Shown: positions 34,246-40,226 of the stretch, in pieces
Layout of the letters: every line of letters begins with the position of its first letter
Position numbering within the stretch: position 1 is the first letter of the stretch
From: Gallionella sp.
GTDB lineage: Bacteria; Pseudomonadota; Gammaproteobacteria; Burkholderiales; Gallionellaceae
NCBI GenBank assembly: GCA_028710565.1
Contig: JAQTTV010000029.1
Location: 1 to 40,226 of the forward strand
Direction of reading: 5' to 3'
DNA length: 40,226 nt
Notes under the pieces: model-generated
The model's database searches: none
Told to the model about the DNA's origin: nothing
What the model saw: only the letters and a program-made list of their open reading frames with translations
Position numbers and translations under genes: made by a program

Positions 34246-35958
34246 ATGAAAAAACCTGTTGACCTTATTTTTCTCTGGCACATGCACCAGCCAGATTACC
34301 GCGATTACGCTACAGGTGATTTTGTATTGCCTTGGACGTATTTGCACGCCATCAAAGATTACACGGATATGGCGTACCACTTGGAACGCTATCCCAAAGT
34401 GCGTGCGGTCATCAATTTTGTGCCGATATTGCTCGATCAACTGGAGGACTACGCCGATCAGTTTGCCACGGGACAGTTACGCGATCCTTTGTTGCGCTTG
34501 TTAGCACATGATGACTCCTGCAAATTGACGCAAACGCAACGGAATTTGGTCTTAGAGGCTTGTTTCCGTAGTAATGACGCGAAAATGATTTCACCGTATC
34601 CCGCTTATAAACGATTGCAAGCATTGCATGCGCAGATGCAGTCCTATGGAGAGGTGGCATTGACTTATCTGTCTGGGCAATATATGGCAGATTTGTTGAC
34701 GTGGTATCACCTCGCTTGGTTTGGTGAGAGTGTTCGGCGAGAACATCCTTTGTTATTGAAATTGATGGCGAAAAGTGAAGGTTTTACCCATCAAGATCGT
34801 ATGCTGCTGGTCGATTTAATTGGTGAATTAGTGTCAGGCGTGATTCCGCGTTATCGGAAATTAGCAGAAACGGGGCAAATTGAAATTTCTGCCACGCCGC
34901 ATTACCATCCACTCGCCCCTTTGTTGATTGACTTCGCGAGCGCGAAGCAGGCTATGCCTCATGCGCCGATGCCTGAAACTGCGTTTTATCCAGGCGGAAG
35001 ACAACGTGTAGCGGCGCATATCACTAAGGCAAAACAAAGTCATGCTTCGCGTTTTGGCAAAGTACCCCACGGATTCTGGCCTGCGGAAGGGTCGATTTCG
35101 GATGAAACCTTGGCGGTGATGACGGCGGAAGGTTGTCGTTGGATTGCCAGCGGTCAAGGCGTGTTAGCCAATAGTTTGCGCCAGAGTCATCAGGATACCT
35201 CGCATAAACAAGATTATCTCTATCGCCCGTATCAATATGTACAAGGTGATGCCACGATGAGCTGCTTTTTCCGCGACGACCAGTTGTCGGATTTGATTGG
35301 TTTTGAGTATTCGCATTGGCATGGTCAAGATGCTGCCCGCCATTTTGTCGAGCAAGTTGACCAAATTGGTCGTCATGCGCCACATGGCGAAACCCCTGTG
35401 GTGAGTGTGATTCTGGATGGCGAAAATGCGTGGGAATACTATCCTTACAACGGATTTTATTTCTTGGATGGGCTGTATGCTGCGTTGGAGGCACAAAACA
35501 ATATCCATACGCACACTTATGAAGACTACCTTCGCCTGACTGCATTACGTACCGACAGCGCGAAGCCGCGTCCTTTGCCTAATTTAATGGCGGGTAGTTG
35601 GGTGTATGGCAACTTTGCGACGTGGATTGGCAGCAAGGACAAAAACCGCGCTTGGGATTTGCTGTGTGCTGCTAAGTCAAGTTTCGATACTGCAATGGCC
35701 AGTGGTACGCTGACAATCGAGGAACAAGCCGCCGCAGAAGCACAACTTTGCTCTTGTGAAAGCTCTGATTGGTTCTGGTGGTTTGGTGACGACAATCCTT
35801 CACAATCTGTGAAAAGTTTTGATCGTTTGTATCGCCACAACTTACGCGAACTGTATCGTTTGCTGAAACTCGTTCCACCCGCAGAATTGGATAACCCAAT
35901 CAGTCGTGGCGGTGGTTATGCTGAAGCAGGTGGTGCCATGAGACGCGGTTCTGAGTAG
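34246..35958 (+). CDS. Glycoside hydrolase family 57 enzyme, alpha-amylase-like
   Basis: 570-residue GH57 retaining glycosidase or glucanotransferase acting on alpha-glucans. It starts with the family's first conserved region, LIFLWHMHQPDYRDY (H12, H14, Q15, P16). The nucleophile region is GFWPAEGSISDE with E281, and the acid/base region is VILDGENAWEYYPYNG with D391. A C-terminal helical part includes SDWFWWFGDDNPSQ. The pattern fits the amylopullulanase/alpha-amylase-like subgroup rather than the 4-alpha-glucanotransferase one. No signal peptide, so it works on cytoplasmic glycogen or maltodextrin. It lies 41 bases after glgC and 132 before a second GH57 gene. Exact specificity cannot be read from the sequence. 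Confidence 0.88.
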   Translation: MKKPVDLIFLWHMHQPDYRDYATGDFVLPWTYLHAIKDYTDMAYHLERYPKVRAVINFVPILLDQLEDYADQFATGQLRDPLLRLLAHDDSCKLTQTQRNLVLEACFRSNDAKMISPYPAYKRLQALHAQMQSYGEVALTYLSGQYMADLLTWYHLAWFGESVRREHPLLLKLMAKSEGFTHQDRMLLVDLIGELVSGVIPRYRKLAETGQIEISATPHYHPLAPLLIDFASAKQAMPHAPMPETAFYPGGRQRVAAHITKAKQSHASRFGKVPHGFWPAEGSISDETLAVMTAEGCRWIASGQGVLANSLRQSHQDTSHKQDYLYRPYQYVQGDATMSCFFRDDQLSDLIGFEYSHWHGQDAARHFVEQVDQIGRHAPHGETPVVSVILDGENAWEYYPYNGFYFLDGLYAALEAQNNIHTHTYEDYLRLTALRTDSAKPRPLPNLMAGSWVYGNFATWIGSKDKNRAWDLLCAAKSSFDTAMASGTLTIEEQAAAEAQLCSCESSDWFWWFGDDNPSQSVKSFDRLYRHNLRELYRLLKLVPPAELDNPISRGGGYAEAGGAMRRGSE

Positions 35959-36090
35959 GCTTCGTTAGAATTCGCGCATTGGTGCATTAAATAGTCATAA
36001 ATATTGCTTATGCTGAGGTCGTTCAATTCACGGACGGCCTTGCAAGGTGATTTGAAATAACCCATCTTAAAATTCAAAGAAGATTTAATC

Positions 36091-38118
36091 ATGTCAAAAA
36101 CCATCTCTCTTCTCTTCGGTGTGCATGCGCACCAACCCGTCGGCAATTTCCCTGAAGTCATCGACGATGCGCACTTTCGTTGCTATCGCCCGTTTTTGCA
36201 GGTGCTGCATCGTTTCCCTGACTTCCGTTTCGCGGTGCATTTCAGCGGCTGGTTGCTGGATTATTTAGAAGCCAAATTCCCTGAAGACATGGTGTTGTTG
36301 CGCGAGATGGTGGCACGCGGGCAGGTAGAAATGTTTGGCGCGGGCGACACGGAACCCGTGTTGGCGGTGATTCCTGAACAAGACCGCTTTGGGCAATTGA
36401 CGCGTTTTTCGGATAAATTGGAAACGCGCTACGGGCAACGTCCGCAAGGTGCTTGGTTGACTGAGCGCGTGTGGGAAGCGACTGTCGTGCCTTCTTTAGC
36501 CGATGCAGGCATTCGCTACGTGACAGTCGATGACTATCATTTCCTGTGCGCGGGTAAAGAGATGGCGGAGCTGAATGGTTATTACACCACGGAAGAAGGC
36601 GGTAAGCCTTTGGATTTATTCCCGATTTCGGAAGGCTTGCGTTACCGCATTCCGTTCGCACCCGCGCACGAAGTGGTCAGCTATATGGAATGGTTGGCGG
36701 ATCAAGGTGAAAATGCGGCGGCTGTGTATTTCGACGACATCGAAAAATTTGGTATTTGGCCCGAAACCTACGAATGGGTTTATGAGAAAAAATGGCTGGA
36801 AAACTTTATTGTCGGCGTGTTGGCTTCGCAAAAAATCAAACCGCGCACTTATCAGGATTACCACGATACGGTGAAAACACGCGGCATCGTGTATTTGCCC
36901 ACCACGTCCTACATTGAAATGAACGAATGGACGTTGCCCGCCACAGCAGCGGCGCGTTATGCCGACTTGGTGGCACGCGAAAAAGTATCAGGTCGCTACG
37001 AAGAACATAAAGCCAACATTCGCGGCGGGATTTGGAAAAACTTTTTCACCCGTTACCCAGAATCTAACTGGATGCACAAGCGCATGCAAAGCCTGTCGTT
37101 GCGCGTCGCCCAATTACCTGACGGCAAATGCAGCGCGGATTTGCTAGATGATTTGTATGAAGCCCAAGCCAATGATGCCTATTGGCACGGCTTGTTCGGC
37201 GGGCTTTATTTGCCACATTTGCGTCGCGCGGTCTATAACGCCATCGTGCGTTTGGAAGCAAAACTTGACCAACTGACCCCGCGCATCGTACCCGCGCTCA
37301 GCGATTATGACCGCGATGGCACGGATGAATATGCGATCTACAACAACGCCTTGCAAGCCATCGTCAAATTGGATGGTCACGCGGGTATTTGCGAATTGGA
37401 CGATTACCGCCTCAATCACAATTTCGGCGATACGCTGCGTCGTCAAACCGAACATTACTTTGCCAAGATTCAACGAAGCCAAGAGGCATCGGAACACGCG
37501 GGAGACGGCATTGCCAACCCGCACGACCGCGTGGCTTTCAAGCACGAAATTTCCCATGCCGATTTATTGACTGACCTCACGCCCCAAGGCGTATTTACCG
37601 AAACCTTGCAAACAGCGCAAGGGTGTCAGGCCATCAATAATTATGGCTTGTTGGCATCGGATGAAGACTCGTTGCAATTCCAAGCAAATTTGGCAAGCGG
37701 CGGCATCATCAGCAAAACCCTGCAACTCAGTGAAAATTGCATCGAAGCGCGCTACACGTGTGCGGAACTGACTACGGGTGAAGTCGCCGTGCGCCTGCTG
37801 TTGGCAATGCCCAGTTGCGACGGTTACGCAGGACGATTTGTCGCCACCGATAACACCATCTTAGGCGGCTTGGGGCAGCCGTTATTATTGAATGATGTCA
37901 ATGGCTTGACGCTAGACGATGGCGTGTTAGGTGGGCATATCATCCTCGCCACTTCTCATCCCGTGACGATCAACGCTCAACCCTATTTCACGGTCTCCCA
38001 ATCCGAAGCTGGCTTTGAAAAAATCATGCAAGCGGTTGAAATTACCGTGACTTTTGCCGTCCGTGCGGAGGTGTTTAGTTTGAGTTTGGAAGTCAATAAG
38101 GGACAGTGCGAGGTGTAA
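36091..38118 (+). CDS. GH57 4-alpha-glucanotransferase-type enzyme
   Basis: 675-residue GH57 enzyme resembling Thermococcus litoralis 4-alpha-glucanotransferase in order and spacing of motifs. SLLFGVHAHQPVGNF (H12, H14) opens the barrel; WLTERVWE contains E125, aligned with the known nucleophile E123; VYFDDIEKFGIWPETY contains D215/D216, near the known D214. A long C-terminal beta-rich region (DUF1925/DUF1926-like, with YDRDGTDEYAIYNNAL) follows. No signal peptide, so it is cytoplasmic. It probably rearranges maltodextrins or glycogen chains with the neighbouring enzymes. The ribosome-binding site is weak. The stop codon TAA ends exactly on the first base of a MITE-like element. Confidence 0.9.
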   Translation: MSKTISLLFGVHAHQPVGNFPEVIDDAHFRCYRPFLQVLHRFPDFRFAVHFSGWLLDYLEAKFPEDMVLLREMVARGQVEMFGAGDTEPVLAVIPEQDRFGQLTRFSDKLETRYGQRPQGAWLTERVWEATVVPSLADAGIRYVTVDDYHFLCAGKEMAELNGYYTTEEGGKPLDLFPISEGLRYRIPFAPAHEVVSYMEWLADQGENAAAVYFDDIEKFGIWPETYEWVYEKKWLENFIVGVLASQKIKPRTYQDYHDTVKTRGIVYLPTTSYIEMNEWTLPATAAARYADLVAREKVSGRYEEHKANIRGGIWKNFFTRYPESNWMHKRMQSLSLRVAQLPDGKCSADLLDDLYEAQANDAYWHGLFGGLYLPHLRRAVYNAIVRLEAKLDQLTPRIVPALSDYDRDGTDEYAIYNNALQAIVKLDGHAGICELDDYRLNHNFGDTLRRQTEHYFAKIQRSQEASEHAGDGIANPHDRVAFKHEISHADLLTDLTPQGVFTETLQTAQGCQAINNYGLLASDEDSLQFQANLASGGIISKTLQLSENCIEARYTCAELTTGEVAVRLLLAMPSCDGYAGRFVATDNTILGGLGQPLLLNDVNGLTLDDGVLGGHIILATSHPVTINAQPYFTVSQSEAGFEKIMQAVEITVTFAVRAEVFSLSLEVNKGQCEV

Positions 38119-38216
38119 GAACCTGTTTACGATCTGTAGCGAGAGGTCGTCAGCGGGGTGAAGAGCAGCGCATGAGCCTCGATCACGGCCTCGCAGTAAG
38201 ATCGTAAACGGGTTCT
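38118..38216. mobile_element. 99-bp MITE-like element at the GH57 stop codon
   Basis: Terminal inverted repeats AGAACCTGTTTACGATCT (38118-38135) and AGATCGTAAACGGGTTCT (38199-38216) agree at 17 of 18 positions, and inner parts (GCGAG... and its complement) extend the symmetry. There is no coding capacity, as expected for a miniature element moved in trans. No clear target duplication is visible (TA against AA). Its first base is the last base of the TAA stop. Confidence 0.75.
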
Positions 38217-38266
38217 AAGGTAGGATGCGTCGATAGGCGCATCTCTGTTGCAATTGCAGAAATTCC

Positions 38267-38295
38267 GTAGGGTGGATAAACGTAGTGCATCCACC
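38267..38295. repeat. Single arm of the GTAGGGTGGAT repeat family
   Basis: 29 bases starting GTAGGGTGGATAAAC and ending GCATCCACC, matching the arms at 30470-30545. No inverted partner lies next to it; a run of T follows. Confidence 0.75.
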
Positions 38296-38317
38296 TTTTT
38301 TCTTGAAAATTCAGTCT

Positions 38318-38395
38318 GTAGCTTGGCTTGAGGCGCAAAGCCCAACGTTTACCGCGTGACTTTGTTGGGCGCAGCTTGCGCTCAAGCTAACCTAC
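38318..38395. repeat. Imperfect inverted repeat directly before lpxB
   Basis: Left arm 38318-38346 (GTAGCTTGGCTTGAG... ending GCCCAAC) and right arm 38364-38395 (GTTGGGCGCAGC... ending CTAACCTAC) pair imperfectly around a 17-base loop. Only 11 bases separate it from the lpxB GTG. It resembles a GTAGGTTGGGC-type repeat found in many proteobacteria. Confidence 0.7.
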
Positions 38396-38406
38396 TGTTA
38401 TATATC

Positions 38407-39561
38407 GTGAAAAAAATTATTATTGGTATCGTAGCAGGTGAAGCTTCTGGAGATTTGCTGGGCAGTCATTTGATGGCGGCGTTGAAACAGGTGCGTCCTG
38501 ATATTGAATTCGTCGGTATAGGCGGGGCGAAAATGCAGTCCGTCGGGATGAATGTTTTGTTTCCCATGGAAAAATTGGCGGTGCGCGGCTATGTGGAAGT
38601 GTTGCGTCATTACCGTGAAATCGTTGGCATCCGCGATCAACTGCGTCGTTATTTTTTGAAAAATCGTCCTGATTTGTTTATCGCCATCGACGCGCCTGAC
38701 TTTAATCTCAATCTTGAACTTGCATTGAAAAAGCGCGGCATTACCACCGTGCATTATGTTAGTCCTTCGATTTGGGCATGGCGCGGTGAGCGTATTCATA
38801 AAATTAAAAAGGCTGTTAATTTGGTGCTGGCGTTGTTCCCGCACGAGCCGAAAATTTACCAAGCAGCGGGCGTACCTGTGGCGTATGTCGGTCATCCGCT
38901 GGCAGATATGTTGCCTGAACAGCCTGATCGTACTGAGATGCGGTTGAGGATGCGCTTGCCACTGCACAGCAATGTGTTCGCTTTTTTGCCTGGTTCGCGT
39001 CAAAGTGAAGTGCGTGCCTTGGCTGCAACGTATATTGAAACCGCCAAACTGATTACTGAAACTTGCCCCGATGCGCGCTTTCTCGTGCCGCTGATTACCC
39101 GTGAAACGCGTGAAATTTTTGAACAAGCGATTTACGACAGCGGCGCGGAAGGGCTGGCGATTACCTTGCTGTTTGGTCATGCACAAGATGCCATGATCGC
39201 CGCCGATGGGGTGTTGGTGGCTTCGGGTACGGCGACGTTGGAGTGCGCGTTGCTCAAACGTCCCATGGTGATTACCTACAAAATGCCCGTGCTGTCGTGG
39301 CAGATGATGAAAAACAAAAATTATTTGCCTTATGTGGGACTGCCGAATATTTTGTGTGAACGCTTTGTGGTGCCAGAGTTGTTGCAAGACGATGCCACGC
39401 CTGAAAACTTGAGCCAAGCCTTGCTCAATGCCGTCAATGACCACGGCGCGCTTGCCGAATTGGAAGCGACTTTCTTGCAACTGCATCGCACTTTACGTCA
39501 GAATACGGCGCAAAAGGCGGCTGTTGCAATTTTGCCTTTGCTGAGTAAAACAACGCATTAA
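38407..39561 (+). CDS. lpxB: Lipid-A-disaccharide synthase LpxB
   Basis: Joins UDP-2,3-diacylglucosamine and lipid X to form the lipid A disaccharide; peripheral inner-membrane GT19 enzyme. I chose the GTG at 38407 because the product then starts directly with KKIIIGIVAGEASGDLLG, the family's N-terminal motif; the frame extends to a GTG at 38356, but that part lies in a repeat. This gives 384 residues, close to the E. coli length. Other motifs are VGIGGAKMQSVGM, LAVRGYVEVLRHY, SPSIWAWRGERIHKIKK, FLPGSRQSEVRAL and LVASGTATLECALLKRPM. No Shine-Dalgarno sequence precedes the GTG. The usual lpxA, fabZ and rnhB neighbours are missing. Confidence 0.95.
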   Translation: MKKIIIGIVAGEASGDLLGSHLMAALKQVRPDIEFVGIGGAKMQSVGMNVLFPMEKLAVRGYVEVLRHYREIVGIRDQLRRYFLKNRPDLFIAIDAPDFNLNLELALKKRGITTVHYVSPSIWAWRGERIHKIKKAVNLVLALFPHEPKIYQAAGVPVAYVGHPLADMLPEQPDRTEMRLRMRLPLHSNVFAFLPGSRQSEVRALAATYIETAKLITETCPDARFLVPLITRETREIFEQAIYDSGAEGLAITLLFGHAQDAMIAADGVLVASGTATLECALLKRPMVITYKMPVLSWQMMKNKNYLPYVGLPNILCERFVVPELLQDDATPENLSQALLNAVNDHGALAELEATFLQLHRTLRQNTAQKAAVAILPLLSKTTH

Positions 39562-39572
39562 CGGAGGATGAG

Positions 39573-39962
39573 TTGGGGAAAATCAACTACGCTTGGCTGC
39601 TGCTGATCTGTGCTATCCCTGCGGCGCACAGTGAGGCGATGGATTATGCCACTCTCGCGGCGGCAGATGGGCAGTCGGTCACCTTCCTCGCTCAAATTTC
39701 GCCCCATCCTGAACAACATCCCACAGGCTTGCTGGATCGCTACGATCCCAAAACGCATACCCTGCAACATCAGCACGAAACCTATGCTGTTTTGAATGCC
39801 AACGATCCGCAAATCGTTCTAGCCTCGCCGCAAGCACTCGCTTGCAAGGACGCGCTGGACATAACAGGTACAGCTCACTTGATCGTGTTGGGGGGTGAAG
39901 CCAATACCAAAAATAGCTATCGTCGTGTTTGGGTTGCAGTTTCAAGTTATCTATGTCGTTGA
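39573..39962 (+). CDS. Small secreted protein after lpxB
   Basis: 129-residue exported protein of unknown function. It starts with TTG at 39573, supported by GGAGG five bases upstream; a nearby ATG at 39568 is in another frame and stops after 12 codons. The signal peptide (MGKINYAWLLLICAIPAAHS) is followed by a short domain with FLAQISPHPEQHPTGLLDRY and two cysteines (ALACKD and the C-terminal YLCR). The composition suggests a small periplasmic beta domain, possibly OB-like. It begins 11 bases after lpxB and is probably co-transcribed with it. Confidence 0.68.
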   Translation: MGKINYAWLLLICAIPAAHSEAMDYATLAAADGQSVTFLAQISPHPEQHPTGLLDRYDPKTHTLQHQHETYAVLNANDPQIVLASPQALACKDALDITGTAHLIVLGGEANTKNSYRRVWVAVSSYLCR

Positions 39963-40149
39963 ACTGTGACCGAACAGATGAGGGCGAGATTGCGCTTCAG
40001 TTCTGGCAGGTAAACAGCTGTGAGTGCATATCAATACCCCCATCCTTCTTCTGCACTTAATCGTGATACCTAACGCTACTCAAAACCAGCCAAAAACGCT
40101 ATATACCCATCGCCTTTGAAAACCCCGAAAAATAGCAGACAATGTCCAG

Positions 40150-40226
40150 ATGGAAATCAAACTGAGTGTAGAAATCAAAAAAGTCTTGGAAGCTCGTCAC
40201 CGCGTGGAGCGGGATGGGCGGGTGCG
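40150..40226 (+). CDS. Possible 5' end of a gene running off the window
   Basis: An ATG at 40150 opens a frame (MEIKLSVEIKKVLEARHR...) with no stop to the window's end. No ribosome-binding site is visible and only 25 residues are present, so it may be real or chance. The 187 bases before it hold no other recognisable feature. Confidence 0.3.
   Translation, partial: MEIKLSVEIKKVLEARHRVERDGRV

Noticed and set aside
38398..39486. Long 362-residue minus-strand open frame opposite lpxB
   Set aside because: Mirror frame of a well-conserved lpxB; composition (many His, Gln, Arg, Phe) is typical of an antisense shadow.

Overview
The window looks like a stretch of a Gram-negative proteobacterial chromosome of moderate G+C. 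Outer-membrane and periplasmic markers are plain: lpxB, a TonB-dependent receptor with its own tonB/exbB, a periplasmic alpha-2-macroglobulin and a Tat-exported protein. The gene set (ubiG, rlmD, htpX, purT, clsB, glgB/glgC with GH57 enzymes) fits a gammaproteobacterium. A sulfur- or methane-oxidising lineage is possible, but the genus cannot be fixed from the sequence alone. No tRNA, rRNA, CRISPR array, prophage or complete insertion sequence was seen.

Layout: (1) 136-7854, minus strand: rlmD, a very large thioester alpha-2-macroglobulin and a small secreted protein. (2) 7997-10973, minus strand: a type II restriction-modification island made of a Dcm/EcoRII-like cytosine-5 methyltransferase, an acidic 91-residue protein and an MvaI/BcnI-type endonuclease. 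(3) 11105-15729: an EEP phosphatase/nuclease overlapping clsB, a SpoIIAA-like protein, an unknown membrane protein and purT. (4) 15879-22810, minus strand: an eight-gene metal cluster, in order receptor, DUF4198-like protein, polyferredoxin, TauE/SafE-like membrane protein, 40-residue exported peptide, Csp1 copper-storage protein, TonB, ExbB. (5) 23143-28617: htpX behind a near-consensus heat-shock promoter, ubiG, lemA with a GIDE-domain gene, and the RNA helicase gene rhlE behind a long leader. (6) 28787-38118: pgi and a glycogen/alpha-glucan block, with glgB divergent from glgC and two GH57 enzymes. (7) 38407-40226: lpxB, a small secreted protein, and an open frame running off the window.

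Region 4 is the strongest candidate for a little-described system. Read as one pathway, a TonB-dependent receptor would bring a metal across the outer membrane. A His-rich periplasmic DUF4198-like protein could receive it, a CcoG/NapH-like membrane polyferredoxin could reduce it, and a Tat-exported 13-cysteine Csp1 would store it as Cu(I). The operon carries its own TonB and ExbB but no ExbD. The receptor promoter has a 17-base palindrome directly against its -35 element. Copper as the substrate is inferred mainly from Csp1.

The intergenic DNA carries several families of short inverted repeats. One family, with GCTGATTAAAT termini, occurs as two copies plus a fragment. A 29-base GTAGGGTGGAT family occurs at two loci. 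A 99-bp MITE-like element starts on the last base of a GH57 stop codon, and the lpxB upstream region consists almost entirely of repeats.
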